Shown piece after piece: positions 6,943 to 15,366 of a stretch of 32,667 nt of DNA (position 1 is the first letter of the stretch; each line of letters starts with the position of its first letter). The DNA is taken from contig CAAFEX010000080.1 of assembly GCA_900762015.1 (NCBI GenBank), positions 1 to 32,667 on the forward strand, in the 5' to 3' direction. The notes below the pieces were generated by a model that saw only the letters and a list, made by a program, of their open reading frames with translations, was not told the DNA's origin and searched no databases. This DNA is from an uncultured Collinsella sp. (lineage in GTDB: Bacteria > Actinomycetota > Coriobacteriia > Coriobacteriales > Coriobacteriaceae). Both the position numbers and the translations under genes were made by a program.

Positions 6943-8103
6943 CTACTTGGACAGCTCGTCGGCGAGAACCTCGATCTGAGCGCGCGAGGCGTCGTTGAGC
7001 GAGCCCAGCACGGTCACCTTGTTCTGCGCCAGGGTAATGTCCTTCATGCCCTCGAGCTCCCTGGTCATAACCTTGGCAGCGGTGGGCGCCCAGGAGCCGG
7101 CCTCAACGAGCGCCACCGTACGGTTCTGATAGGCGTGCTCGGCAAGCGTGTGGATAAAGGTGCTCATGAACGGGAAGATCTCGCCCTGATAGGTGATGGA
7201 GGCGAGCACCAGACGGTCATAGCGGAACGCATCCTCAACGGCCTCGGCCATGTCGTCGCGAGCCAAGTCAAAGACGGAAACCTTCTGGCCGCGGGCCTCG
7301 AGCGCAGATGCAAGCTCCTCAACGGCGGCCTTCAGATGGCCGTACACGCTCGCATAGGCAATCGTGATGCCCTCGTCCTCGGGCTGATAGCTCGACCAGG
7401 TGTTGTAGGTGTCGAGGTAATAGCCCAGATTCTCGGTAAGAACAGGACCATGGAGCGGACAGATGATCTGGATATCCAGATCGGCGGCCTTCTTGAGCAC
7501 GGTCTGCACGAATTTGCCGAACTTACCGACGATGCCAAAGTAGTAGCGGCGCGCTTCGCAAGCCCAGCCTTCCGGGTCCTCGATGTCGTTGGCGCCGAAC
7601 TTGCCAAAGCCGTCGGCACTAAAGAGCACCTTGTCGGTAGACTCGTAGGAGAAGATCACCTCGGGCCAGTGCACGTTGGGGGCGCCGACAAACGTTAGGC
7701 TGTGGCCACCCAGGTCGAGCACGTCGCCCTCTTTGACGACCATCTTACGCTCGGGGTAGTCGGTGCCAAAGTAGTTGACCATCATGCGGAAGGCACCCAT
7801 GCTGGCCACAATCTGTGCCTGGGGGTAGCGCTCCATAAAGGCGGCGATACCGGCGGAGTGATCGGGCTCCATGTGATGGATAACCAGGTAGTCGGGCGTA
7901 CGTCCATCGAGCACGGCCTCGAGGTTGCCGAGCCACTCGTCAACAAAACCACCATCGACCGAATCGGCGACAGCGATCTTTTCGCCCAAGATAACGTAGC
8001 TGTTGTATGCCATACCGTTCTCGGACACGTCGTACTGGCCCTCGAACAGGTCAATGTCGTGATCGTCGACGCCAATGTAGCGGATATCCTTGGTGATCTC
8101 CAT
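6943..8103 (-). CDS. Flavodiiron protein (FprA / A-type flavoprotein), oxygen or NO reductase
   Basis: Reduces O2 to water (or NO to N2O) at a diiron site next to FMN, protecting anaerobes from oxidative stress. The 386 residues match the two-domain class: an N-terminal metallo-beta-lactamase-like domain with H77-x-E79-x-D81-H82, H145 (NVHWPE), D164 (SADGFG) and H218 (PLHGPV), then a flavodoxin domain starting near residue 247 (ITIAYASVYGHLKAAVEEL). There is no fused rubredoxin, so electrons must come from a separate partner not seen here. The start at 8103 has AGGAGG 8-9 nt upstream; an upstream in-frame start at 8145 is unlikely. It is not obviously related to the sugar genes. Confidence 0.93.
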   Translation of the reverse strand: MEITKDIRYIGVDDHDIDLFEGQYDVSENGMAYNSYVILGEKIAVADSVDGGFVDEWLGNLEAVLDGRTPDYLVIHHMEPDHSAGIAAFMERYPQAQIVASMGAFRMMVNYFGTDYPERKMVVKEGDVLDLGGHSLTFVGAPNVHWPEVIFSYESTDKVLFSADGFGKFGANDIEDPEGWACEARRYYFGIVGKFGKFVQTVLKKAADLDIQIICPLHGPVLTENLGYYLDTYNTWSSYQPEDEGITIAYASVYGHLKAAVEELASALEARGQKVSVFDLARDDMAEAVEDAFRYDRLVLASITYQGEIFPFMSTFIHTLAEHAYQNRTVALVEAGSWAPTAAKVMTRELEGMKDITLAQNKVTVLGSLNDASRAQIEVLADELSK

Positions 8104-8119
8104 CAGGCAAAGCCTCCTA

Positions 8120-8149
8120 GATAGACAAAAGAGCCCGTCTATCATAGCA
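8120..8149 (-). promoter_or_regulatory. Extended -10 promoter and inverted repeat of the flavodiiron gene
   Basis: On the minus strand, TGCTATGAT (8141-8149) is an extended -10. An inverted repeat GATAGAC-N10-GTCTATC (8120-8126 / 8137-8143) overlaps it and runs to just before the ribosome site. This placement suits either a repressor operator or a 5' hairpin. No good -35 is evident. Confidence 0.4.
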
Positions 8150-8232
8150 CTCGGCTACATCCCAACAGCTATCTACCGACATCCTTACTGATTGTTATTG
8201 ATGTTCAACATATCACCGTTGACCTGCGAAAA

Positions 8233-9264
8233 CTATGCGCGCGGTGCCGCCGTACTATGTCGAACGATGAGCTGACCGGGAATACGAATGGCAACGTTTT
8301 TGCCCGTTGCCCCCGCCTTGGGAACCGCGTGCTCGAACACCTCGCGTCCACGCTGATGCAAATCGAATCGCACGGTCGTGAGCTCGTTGTGTGCCACAAA
8401 ATCATCGAGCGAATCGTCGACACCCACCACGCTCACGTCCTCGGGCACGCGCAGACCGCTATCGCGCAGCGCGGCAATCGCGCCATTTGCCATCTGGTCG
8501 TTTGCCGCGTAAATCGCCGTCATGGTGCGATCATGCTCGGCCAGGTACCTGCCGGCCTCGTAACCGCTGTTGGCAGACCAGTCGCCCTCGAGCGGCTCTA
8601 CCGGCTCGATGTGTTTCCGCTCGAGCGCATCCTGCCAACCGGCGCGACGAAATTGCTCGTCGACCGAGAACGACGGGCCGCCAATATAGCGAATTTGCTC
8701 GTGCCCCAGCTCAAACAGGTGATCCACAAGCAATAGCGAGCAGCCGTAATGGTCGGAATCGACCGTGGTCACCCGCGGATGCGCATACATGGTAACGATG
8801 ACCGTGCCAATGCCCGGCAGTGGATCAAACGTCTCAAAATCGGGCGCCATGCGACTCATGCCGATGATGATGCCGTCCACGGGCAGCGCGGCCATACGAC
8901 GCGTGGCCTCGGCAAGCGAAAACTCCTCGGTCTTGGACATCTCGACCAGCGTGATGGCGCAATTATGCTCGCGAGCAGCGCTGGCGATGCCGTCGATCAT
9001 TGAGAGGTTGCCAAACTTGGTGACATCGTTGATGCATAGGCCGACCGAATGGTAACGGCCGTCGCGCAGCGAGCGACCGGCATAACTCGGACGAAAGCCG
9101 AGCTCTTGCATAGCGGCCTGCACGCGCTGGCGCGTCTGCTCGTTAACGTTGGGCAAGCCGTTGGCGACGCGCGAAACCGTCTGCTGCGAAACGCCGGCAG
9201 CGCGGGCGACGTCGGCCATGGAGACCGGACGCGTACCTGCATCGTTGGACGGGCGCCTTGCCAC
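8233..9264 (-). CDS. LacI-family regulator divergent from galK (LacI-1)
   Basis: A 343-residue GalR/LacI repressor. The N-terminal helix-turn-helix is MADVARAAGVSQQTVSRVAN, followed by the hinge VQAAMQELGFRPSYAGRSL and a periplasmic-binding-protein-like effector domain ending near the C-terminus (DDSLDDFVAHNELTTVRFD). The GTG start at 9264 has GAAGGTGAT 5-9 nt upstream. It is transcribed away from galK-galT across 337 bp that hold three copies of a TGTTAACGTACTCA operator, so it most likely represses galKT and itself. The effector, perhaps galactose or a phospho-sugar, cannot be read from sequence. Confidence 0.9.
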   Translation of the reverse strand: MARRPSNDAGTRPVSMADVARAAGVSQQTVSRVANGLPNVNEQTRQRVQAAMQELGFRPSYAGRSLRDGRYHSVGLCINDVTKFGNLSMIDGIASAAREHNCAITLVEMSKTEEFSLAEATRRMAALPVDGIIIGMSRMAPDFETFDPLPGIGTVIVTMYAHPRVTTVDSDHYGCSLLLVDHLFELGHEQIRYIGGPSFSVDEQFRRAGWQDALERKHIEPVEPLEGDWSANSGYEAGRYLAEHDRTMTAIYAANDQMANGAIAALRDSGLRVPEDVSVVGVDDSLDDFVAHNELTTVRFDLHQRGREVFEHAVPKAGATGKNVAIRIPGQLIVRHSTAAPRA

Positions 9265-9357
9265 AGGATCACCTTCACCCTTGCGAGATCTGAATAGCGT
9301 GCATGCCGGCCCGGGCAGAAATACATCCCGCGCCGAGGCCTGCTATCGTCGGACGCA

Positions 9358-9371
9358 TGTTAACGTACTCT
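9358..9371. promoter_or_regulatory. LacI-1 operator O1
   Basis: TGTTAACGTACTCT, a 14-bp LacI-type site centred on CG. It lies about 95 bp upstream of the LacI-1 start, placed to control the regulator's own promoter. It matches two other copies in the same intergenic region at 13 of 14 positions. Confidence 0.7.
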
Positions 9372-9410
9372 ACTTTTTCTATCTGCATCTCTTCTGCTTT
9401 ATAAGTCCAT

Positions 9411-9436
9411 ACAGCAGTACCGTTCACGGCTGTTTT
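9411..9436. promoter_or_regulatory. Shared CCGTTCAC motif in galK/LacI-1 intergenic region
   Basis: ACCGTTCAC (9419-9427) followed by GGCTGTTTTT. The stretch is nearly identical to the motif at 24042-24057 upstream of the second GH1 operon and shares its core with sites near other galactoside units. Confidence 0.55.
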
Positions 9437-9480
9437 TCTACCGATTACCAGATTCTCAAAAAGTGACAAGCGTTGTGTTA

Positions 9481-9494
9481 TGAGTACGTTAACA
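9481..9494. promoter_or_regulatory. LacI-1 operator O2
   Basis: TGAGTACGTTAACA, the exact reverse complement of O3. Together with O3, 64 bp apart centre to centre, it brackets the region where the galK promoter should lie, an arrangement that would allow DNA looping. Confidence 0.75.
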
Positions 9495-9544
9495 TAGCCC
9501 ACAACGTGCGGCATCGTGAACACTTGGTTCATTCCGCTTCAAGT

Positions 9545-9558
9545 TGTTAACGTACTCA
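9545..9558. promoter_or_regulatory. LacI-1 operator O3
   Basis: TGTTAACGTACTCA, located 43 bp before the galK start codon. This position fits a repressor blocking transcription start or early elongation. Confidence 0.75.
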
Positions 9559-9601
9559 TAACGACGCAAAACTCCCCGTGCGCGCCAAGGAAAGGACTCC
9601 C

Positions 9602-10807
9602 ATGACCACCCCCGACGAAAAGACATTCGCCACGCTCACCAAGCTATTTGAGGAGGAGTTTGGCCCCATCGGCGACCGCCAGGTGCTCTACGTGCACGCG
9701 CCCGGCCGTTCCGAGATCAGCGGCAACCACACCGACCACGAGGGCGGCCACGTCATCGCCGGCTCGCTCGATGTCGCCGTTGACGGTATCGCCGTGGCAA
9801 CCGACTCCAACAAGGTCCGCGTTGCCGACGAGGGCTACCCCACGTTTGAAATCGCACTCGACACGTTAGATGTTCAGGAGTCCGAGAAGGGCACGTCCGC
9901 AAGCCTCGTGCGCGGTATGGCCCACGAAATCGCAGCGCTTGGTGTTGAGCCCAAAGGCTTCGACTTCGCCTTCACCTGCTCCGTCCCCTCGGGCGGCGGC
10001 CTTTCCAGCTCTGCCGCCGTCGAGGCCGCGTACGGTCGTGCCATGGAGACGCTCTGGGGGGCGCCCGCCATTGAGCCCGTCACGCTCGCTCAGATGAGCC
10101 AGCGCACCGAGAACAACTACTACGGCAAGCCCTGCGGTCTGATGGACCAGGCCGCTGTGTGCCTGGGCGGCCTTGCCTACATGGACTTTGAGGACCAGGC
10201 TCAGCCTAAAACCCAGAAGCTCGAGCTCAACTTTGAGGATCACGGCTATGCGCTCGTGCTCGTTAAGGTCGGTGCCGACCACGTGGCCGCTACCGACGAC
10301 TACGCCGCCGTTCCGCGCGAGATGCAGGATGTTGCCGCCGAGTTTGGCAAGGCACGCCTGTGCGAAGTCAACGTTGCCGACTTTGATGCCAAGCTGCCCG
10401 AGCTGCGCGCCAAGCTGGGTGACCGCGCGTGCCTGCGCGCCGTTCACTACTGGTACGAGAACGGCCTGGTCGACAAGCGCTGGGCAGCTCTGAACGCCGG
10501 CGACATCGACCAGTTCCTGGTCCTGACGCGCGAGTCCGGCGCCAGCTCCGCCATGTACCTGCAGAATGTCGTTGCCAAGTTGGGCTCCGAGCAGCCCTCC
10601 ATGTATGCGCTGGCCCTTGCCGAGCATGTGCTCGACGGCCGCGGCGCCGTCCGCATCCACGGCGGCGGCTTTGGCGGCACCATCCAGGCCTTCGTACCGC
10701 TCGACTTGGTCGACACCTTTATCGCCAAGATGAACGGCTGGCTGGGCGAGGGCTCTGCCCGCCACTACGCAATCTCTGACAAGGGGGCTTACGCGGCATG
10801 GCTGTAA
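9602..10807 (+). CDS. galK: Galactokinase
   Basis: Phosphorylates galactose to galactose-1-phosphate, the first Leloir step. A 401-residue GHMP-kinase with the galactokinase signature GRSEISGNHTDHEGGHVI (35-52), the ATP loop SVPSGGGLSSSAAVE (127-141), the catalytic Asp182 in GKPCGLMDQAA, and the C-terminal glycine-rich motif RIHGGGFGGTIQAF. Most galactokinases read GRxNLIGEHTDY; here GRSEISGNHTDH is a variant seen in some Gram-positive relatives. The ATG at 9602 has AAGGAAAGGA about 5 nt upstream. The end overlaps galT by 10 nt, indicating a coupled operon. LacI-1 operators lie directly upstream. Confidence 0.94.
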   Translation: MTTPDEKTFATLTKLFEEEFGPIGDRQVLYVHAPGRSEISGNHTDHEGGHVIAGSLDVAVDGIAVATDSNKVRVADEGYPTFEIALDTLDVQESEKGTSASLVRGMAHEIAALGVEPKGFDFAFTCSVPSGGGLSSSAAVEAAYGRAMETLWGAPAIEPVTLAQMSQRTENNYYGKPCGLMDQAAVCLGGLAYMDFEDQAQPKTQKLELNFEDHGYALVLVKVGADHVAATDDYAAVPREMQDVAAEFGKARLCEVNVADFDAKLPELRAKLGDRACLRAVHYWYENGLVDKRWAALNAGDIDQFLVLTRESGASSAMYLQNVVAKLGSEQPSMYALALAEHVLDGRGAVRIHGGGFGGTIQAFVPLDLVDTFIAKMNGWLGEGSARHYAISDKGAYAAWL

Positions 10808-12426
10808 CGACCGACGTGCGCGAAGCTGCGCAGAACCTGATTGAGTACGCCATCCACCGATCCATGATTGGGCAGGACGACCGTATCTGGGCCTACAACA
10901 CCATTCTTGAGTGCATTGGCACCACGGGCCCCGCGCTCGACATGACCTGGGCGCTCCAGGTCGAGAAACTCTCGTTCTTGCACCCCGATACCCTGCCCGA
11001 CTTTGACCTTGAAGGCACGCTCGCCGTGCTTTCCGATGCTGCCGTTGCCAACGGCGCTGCCGAGGACACGGCGTCGGGCCGCGACCGCATCGCCATGCGC
11101 ATCATGGGCGCGCTTATGCCGAGGCCTTCGGTTGTAAACGAGGAATTCAACGGCCGCATGGGCGTCAACGAGCCCCGCGCCGCGACCGACTGGTTCTACG
11201 GTCTGTGCTGCGACGCCAGCTACGTGCGCCGTGTCGCCATCGCGCGCAACATCAAATGGAGCACCCCCACCAACTGGGGCGACCTCGAGATCACCATCAA
11301 CCTGTCGAAGCCCGAGAAGGACCCGCGCGACATTGCCGCAGCCGGCGCCGCCAAGAACACGGGCGAGAAGTATCCTGCCTGCCAGCTCTGCATCGAAAAC
11401 GAGGGCTATCCTGGACGTTCCGCCGCAGCCGACGGTGGCGCTCACCCCGCTCGCCAGAATCTGCGCGTTATCCCCATCCAGCTCGACGGCGAGCGCTGGG
11501 GCTTCCAGTACAGCCCGTACGCGTACTTTAACGAGCATTGCATCGCCATGAGCTCCGAGCATCGTCCGATGCACGTCGATCGCAAGGGTCTCTCCTGCCT
11601 GCTTGACTTTGTGGACCTGTTCCCGCACTACTTTATCGGCTCTAACGCCGACCTGCCCATCGTGGGCGGCTCGATTCTGTCGCACGACCACTTCCAGGGC
11701 GGCGCGCACGAGTTCCCCATGATGCACGCCGCCGAGGTCTCGCAGTTTAGCGTGCCCGGTTTTGACCAGGTCAGCGGTACCGTGCTGCAGTGGCCGCTCT
11801 CGGTGCTGCGCCTGCGCTCGCATGACCGCGCTCAGCTGCTCGATGCCGCCGAGAAGATTATCCTCGCCTGGCGCGAGTGGACCGACGAGTCCGTGGGCGT
11901 TATCGCACACACGGCTGACGGCGTGGCCCACAACACCGTGACGCCCGTCATTCGCCGCGTGGACTCCCGCGGCAACGCCGGCGGCGAGATTTACGAGGCC
12001 TTCCTGGCGCTTCGCTGCAATATCACGACCGACGAGCATCCGCTGGGCGTATTCCACCCGCATGCCGAGTATCACCACATTAAGAAGGAGAACATCGGCC
12101 TGATCGAGGTCATGGGTCTGGCGATTTTGCCGCCGCGCTTGGTTCCCGAGCTCGGCGCTGTCCGCGAGCACCTGCTGGCGGCCAAGGCCGATGCCAGCTA
12201 CGACCTTGCCGGCGCGCTCGAGGGCGACGACCTTTGCCGCAGCCACGCCGCATGGGCCGAGGACGTCTTTGCCCGCCGCGCCGACGAGCTTACGGCGGAC
12301 AACGCCATCGATATCCTGCACGAAGAGGTCGGCGTGGTGTTTGGCCACGTGCTCGACAACGCCGGCGTCTTTAAGTGGGACGAAGCCGGCCGCGCCGCCC
12401 AGCAGCGCTTTATCGACTCGCTGTAG
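10798..12426 (+). CDS. galT: UDP-glucose--hexose-1-phosphate uridylyltransferase, GalT type 2
   Basis: Exchanges uridylyl between UDP-glucose and galactose-1-phosphate in the Leloir pathway. At 542 residues it belongs to the longer Gram-positive GalT class, not the roughly 350-residue E. coli type. The conserved NADLPIVGGSILSHDHFQGG block (283-302) carries the active-site histidines H296 and H298, and a second cluster HPHAEYHHIKKENIGLIEV lies in the C-terminal half. It overlaps galK by 10 nt and ends before a strong terminator. galE, needed to complete the cycle, is not in the window. Confidence 0.94.
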   Translation: MAVTTDVREAAQNLIEYAIHRSMIGQDDRIWAYNTILECIGTTGPALDMTWALQVEKLSFLHPDTLPDFDLEGTLAVLSDAAVANGAAEDTASGRDRIAMRIMGALMPRPSVVNEEFNGRMGVNEPRAATDWFYGLCCDASYVRRVAIARNIKWSTPTNWGDLEITINLSKPEKDPRDIAAAGAAKNTGEKYPACQLCIENEGYPGRSAAADGGAHPARQNLRVIPIQLDGERWGFQYSPYAYFNEHCIAMSSEHRPMHVDRKGLSCLLDFVDLFPHYFIGSNADLPIVGGSILSHDHFQGGAHEFPMMHAAEVSQFSVPGFDQVSGTVLQWPLSVLRLRSHDRAQLLDAAEKIILAWREWTDESVGVIAHTADGVAHNTVTPVIRRVDSRGNAGGEIYEAFLALRCNITTDEHPLGVFHPHAEYHHIKKENIGLIEVMGLAILPPRLVPELGAVREHLLAAKADASYDLAGALEGDDLCRSHAAWAEDVFARRADELTADNAIDILHEEVGVVFGHVLDNAGVFKWDEAGRAAQQRFIDSL

Positions 12427-12480
12427 AGCACAGGCCCGGACGCTCAACGGCAGCCCCCACGACATAGCCACCCACACGAC

Positions 12481-12521
12481 AACGGCGCCCGCCGGCAACA
12501 TCGCCGACGGGCGCCGTTTTT
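12481..12521 (+). terminator. Rho-independent terminator of galKT
   Basis: An 11-bp GC-rich stem (12481-12491 with 12508-12518) followed by TTTTT, 55 bp after the galT stop. Confidence 0.88.
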
Positions 12522-12528
12522 AAATGTA

Positions 12529-12580
12529 GTCATTGGGGACGTTCTTAAATGACTAGTCATTAAAGAACGTCCCCAATGAC
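12529..12580. repeat. 52-bp near-perfect palindrome (CCCCAATGAC family)
   Basis: Arms starting GTCATTGGGGACGTTCTT pair over 18 bp, and the centre ATGACTAGTCAT is itself a perfect palindrome, so only one A/A mismatch breaks the whole 52 bp. It lies between the convergent galT and lacC genes just after the galT terminator. A degenerate relative sits at 17211-17251. Confidence 0.85.
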
Positions 12581-12589
12581 TAATGACTC

Positions 12590-12653
12590 GAGCGTGGAAA
12601 ATCTCCCTCTTTAAGCTCGTATGGGCACCAAAAACGGGAGATTATCCACGCTC
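12590..12653. repeat. 64-bp inverted repeat with 28-nt loop
   Basis: 18-bp arms, GAGCGTGGAAAATCTCCC (12590-12607) and its complement at 12636-12653, differ at one position. It directly follows the 52-bp palindrome and precedes the lacC stop by 22 bp. There is no T-tail on either strand, so it is not a classical terminator. Confidence 0.75.
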
Positions 12654-12675
12654 ATTCTATTAGGAGTCACAAACG

Positions 12676-13611
12676 CTACAACTCTACGACCTCAACGCTG
12701 TTGTAGATCTCGTCCCAGCGGTCCATGACCAGGTGGCCGGTCTTGGGATCCATGGCGTTGAGCTTGCCGCAGGTATTGGCGGTCTTGAGCACCGTGACGT
12801 CGTCGGCACCAGCAGCAATGGCATGCGCAAAGCCGGCGATGGTCGAGTCACCGGAACCCGTCGCGTTCACAGCCGCAATCGCGGGCGTCTTGGCGCGGAA
12901 CGCGCGGCCCTCATGGAAGCCCACCGAACCGGCAGCGCCCATCGAAACGACGACCCAGGGGATACCGGCAAAGCGGTCATCGGCGGCAAGCGCCTCGCGC
13001 AGGGCATCGACATCATCGGTCGTAAAGGACGTACCCAGCAGGCCGTTAATCTCGGCCAGATTGGGCTTTACGAGTTCAGGCTTAGCGTCGGACTCCAGCG
13101 CGGCCTCCAGCGATGCACCCGAGGTGTCGAGCAGCACCTTGGCGCCCGCCTCCTCGGCGATCTTGACGAGCTCGGCATAGTAGCCAGCATCGACGCCACG
13201 CGGCAGAGAGCCCGAAAGCGTCACAACGTCCGCCTTCGCTGCAAGCTCGGCGAACTTGGCCGTAAAGGCCTCGAGCTCGGCCGGGGCGATCTGCGGGCCG
13301 CTCTCCAGCAGCTCGGTCTGATTACCCTCGTGCAGAATATTCAGGCAAATGCGCGTCTCACCGGCGATGGGCACAAAGTCGTTCTTGACGCCGTCGGCAT
13401 CCATAAGCTCGGCCATATAGGCACCCATGTGGCCGCCGAGCAGACCGGTCGCGAGCACATCGTCGCCCAACTGCAGCAGCACACGGCTCACGTTGAGGCC
13501 CTTGCCGCCAGCGGTCTTTTCGGGCGTCACACGGTTAACATCGTCGATGATCAGCTTGTCGAGCTGATAACGCGTATCAATCGACGGGTTCATGGTAACG
13601 GTCAGAATCAT
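12676..13611 (-). CDS. lacC: PfkB-family tagatose-6-phosphate kinase
   Basis: Phosphorylates tagatose-6-phosphate to tagatose-1,6-bisphosphate. The 311 residues match LacC and 1-phosphofructokinase. Visible motifs are the N-terminal TVTMNPSID, PfkB signature 1 around GGKGLNVSRVL (35-45), SGSLPRG (133-139), KPNLAEI and the catalytic NATGSGDSTIAGF (249-261) with Asp255 as base. FruK is the main alternative, but gene order lacA-lacB-lacX-lacC supports tagatose-6-phosphate. The ATG at 13611 has AGGAG 6 nt upstream; upstream codons to 13653 overlap that site. Last gene of the minus-strand lac pathway operon, 53 bp after lacX. Confidence 0.88.
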   Translation of the reverse strand: MILTVTMNPSIDTRYQLDKLIIDDVNRVTPEKTAGGKGLNVSRVLLQLGDDVLATGLLGGHMGAYMAELMDADGVKNDFVPIAGETRICLNILHEGNQTELLESGPQIAPAELEAFTAKFAELAAKADVVTLSGSLPRGVDAGYYAELVKIAEEAGAKVLLDTSGASLEAALESDAKPELVKPNLAEINGLLGTSFTTDDVDALREALAADDRFAGIPWVVVSMGAAGSVGFHEGRAFRAKTPAIAAVNATGSGDSTIAGFAHAIAAGADDVTVLKTANTCGKLNAMDPKTGHLVMDRWDEIYNSVEVVEL

Positions 13612-13664
13612 GTTGAACTCCTGTTCCGGGACGGCATGACCCGCCCCAAACATACGATAACTCG

Positions 13665-14546
13665 TTAAAGGATCTCGATCTCAAAGCCGCGGGTGACGGT
13701 CTCTCCCGGCTTGGCCACCAGGCAGCCACGCTTGTGCTCAAGAATATCGTCCTCGTCGGAGCAGGTGGACAGGCCGCCCCACGGCTCAACAGCCACAAAG
13801 TCGCCCTCGGGCTTGCTCCACACAATCAGGTACGGCATATCGGGGAACGTCAGGCGCACGCCCTTGTCCTCGGTTTTCTTGGTCAGCGTAACCACGCGGC
13901 TCTCGAGCACGTCAAAGATGGTCTCCGCGAAGTCGAAAAGTTCGTGGGTCAGCGACAGGTTCTGGCCGATCATGGGGTTCTTGCTGCGATGCTCAACATC
14001 AATCAAGCCCGTCGAGGGAACGGCAGTGCAGAGCTCGGTGGCCTCACGCTGCTCAAAACGGAGCTCGTAGTCGTCATAGGACTCGCCCTCGTCGAGCGGG
14101 CACTTAAAGCCGGGGTGACCGCCCACAAAGAACGGCATGTCCTCGGTGCCCTCATTGGTCACCTCGTACGACACGGCCACCTTTTCCGAATCGATCGTGT
14201 AACGAGCAACGATCTTAAACGGATACGGGTACTGCTCGAGCAACTCGGCATGGTCGGTAGAGCTTAGGCTCAGCGCAACCATGTTGTCACTCTGCTCCTC
14301 GAGCTTCCACTCCTGCTTGCGCGCAAAGCCGTGGCGGGCAAGCTTGACCTCGTGTCCGCCCATGGTCATCGCGCGGCCCTCACGAAGGCCACCGCAGATC
14401 GGGAAGCAAATGGGTGCTTGGCCCGACCAAACCGCCGGGTCACCCTGCCACAGGTACTCGCGGCCGTTGGCTTTAATCGAAGTGAACGATCCGCCAGCCG
14501 TGCTCAGCGCCACACGAATAGAACCGTTATCAAGAATAAACTCCAT
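13665..14546 (-). CDS. lacX: LacX-like aldose 1-epimerase family protein
   Basis: A 293-residue galactose-mutarotase-like protein of the LacX group found in Gram-positive lac operons. It probably interconverts anomers of a hexose or hexose phosphate; the true substrate of LacX is not established. Features are PICFPICGGLREG (45-57), RHGFAR with His72, GGHPGFKCPL with His144, and a C-terminal catalytic-type glutamate in VAVEPWGG. The ATG at 14546 has GGAAGG about 7 nt upstream. It lies between lacB (232 bp upstream) and lacC (53 bp downstream). Confidence 0.85.
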   Translation of the reverse strand: MEFILDNGSIRVALSTAGGSFTSIKANGREYLWQGDPAVWSGQAPICFPICGGLREGRAMTMGGHEVKLARHGFARKQEWKLEEQSDNMVALSLSSTDHAELLEQYPYPFKIVARYTIDSEKVAVSYEVTNEGTEDMPFFVGGHPGFKCPLDEGESYDDYELRFEQREATELCTAVPSTGLIDVEHRSKNPMIGQNLSLTHELFDFAETIFDVLESRVVTLTKKTEDKGVRLTFPDMPYLIVWSKPEGDFVAVEPWGGLSTCSDEDDILEHKRGCLVAKPGETVTRGFEIEIL

Positions 14547-14778
14547 AGGAGCCTTCCCTTTCTTACGACAGCCCGCCAAGTCAATAGGGCTGATAGAAAA
14601 CCGGCCCGCGCCCCCTCACAGAAACGCGAGCCGTCAATTGAAAAGCTGCAAATCGCCAAGTACAGCCGAGAGCGAAGCACTCAAGCCAAGCAAGCAACGT
14701 GTTATCGGAGCAGCTCGCCCGCCAGATGGCTTCGCAGCGTCGACCCGTTACGCGGTTTGGTAAAACCGCGTAACTTCC
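14547..14778 (-). other. lacB-lacX spacer with intercistronic hairpin
   Basis: This 232-bp gap inside the lac pathway operon has no supported gene. It holds a 12-bp perfect hairpin (14747-14758 with 14763-14774) right after the lacB stop. No T-tract follows on the minus strand, so it probably stabilises or processes the upstream mRNA or dampens downstream expression. Confidence 0.55.
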
Positions 14779-15303
14779 TTAGTCGTGGTATTCGCCGCGG
14801 TCCCACTTCTCGAGGAACTCGTCAAAGAAGTGCGGGTCAGCCTGAGCCTCGGCGTCGGCCTTGTTGCAGGCGTCGATCTTGGCGATCAGGGCGTCGTGCT
14901 CGGGAGTCTTCTCGTAGGGCTCCTCAAGGAAGGCAAGCATGATGTCGGCCATCAGGAACTCGCCGGTGATCTTGCCGCCAAAGCCCACGATGTTGGCGTT
15001 GAGCTCGCGACGGGCATACAGGGCAGAGGTCATGTCGCGGACCAGGGCGCAACGGGCGCCGGGAACCTTGTTGACGGCGTTGGTGATGCCGATGCCGGTG
15101 CCGCACAGGGCCACGCCAAAGTCGGCCTTGCCGCTGGCAACGGCCTCGCCCACGGCCTTGCCGTAGATGGGATAGTGCGTACGGGTGTGGCTGTAGGTGC
15201 CGCAGTCGAGCACCTTGTAGCCAGCCTGCTCCAGGCGGTCGGCCAGATAGATCTTCTCGTCCGTAACGATATGGTCGCAACCGATTGCGATGGTCTTCTT
15301 CAT
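14779..15303 (-). CDS. lacB: Galactose-6-phosphate isomerase subunit LacB
   Basis: With LacA, isomerises galactose-6-phosphate to tagatose-6-phosphate. A 174-residue RpiB/LacAB-fold protein with near-textbook LacB features: AIGCDHIVTDEKIYL, the catalytic Cys67 in ALCGTGIGITNAVNKVPG, RCALVRDMTSALYARRELNA, and the LacB C-terminal tail FDEFLEKWDRGEYHD. Ribose-5-phosphate isomerase B proteins are shorter and lack this tail. AAGGAC lies upstream of the ATG. It is second in the operon, 63 bp after lacA. Confidence 0.95.
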   Translation of the reverse strand: MKKTIAIGCDHIVTDEKIYLADRLEQAGYKVLDCGTYSHTRTHYPIYGKAVGEAVASGKADFGVALCGTGIGITNAVNKVPGARCALVRDMTSALYARRELNANIVGFGGKITGEFLMADIMLAFLEEPYEKTPEHDALIAKIDACNKADAEAQADPHFFDEFLEKWDRGEYHD

Positions 15304-15366
15304 CAGAACGTCCTTTCGTCTGAATTCACAAGTTGAGGTAGAAGTTCGAGTTCTCGGTGGCTCTCG

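Noticed and set aside
10789..12501. A 570-codon minus-strand frame over galT
   Set aside because: galT is unmistakable on the plus strand; the opposite product is a Val/Ala/Gly/His-rich shadow and runs through the galT terminator.
12529..12653. Paired palindromes considered as ends of an insertion sequence
   Set aside because: No transposase frame lies between or beside them, and the two palindromes are unrelated to each other in sequence.
12676..13611. Calling the PfkB kinase FruK (1-phosphofructokinase)
   Set aside because: The sequence alone permits it, but there is no fructose PTS or FruR here, and its operon partners are lacA, lacB and lacX.
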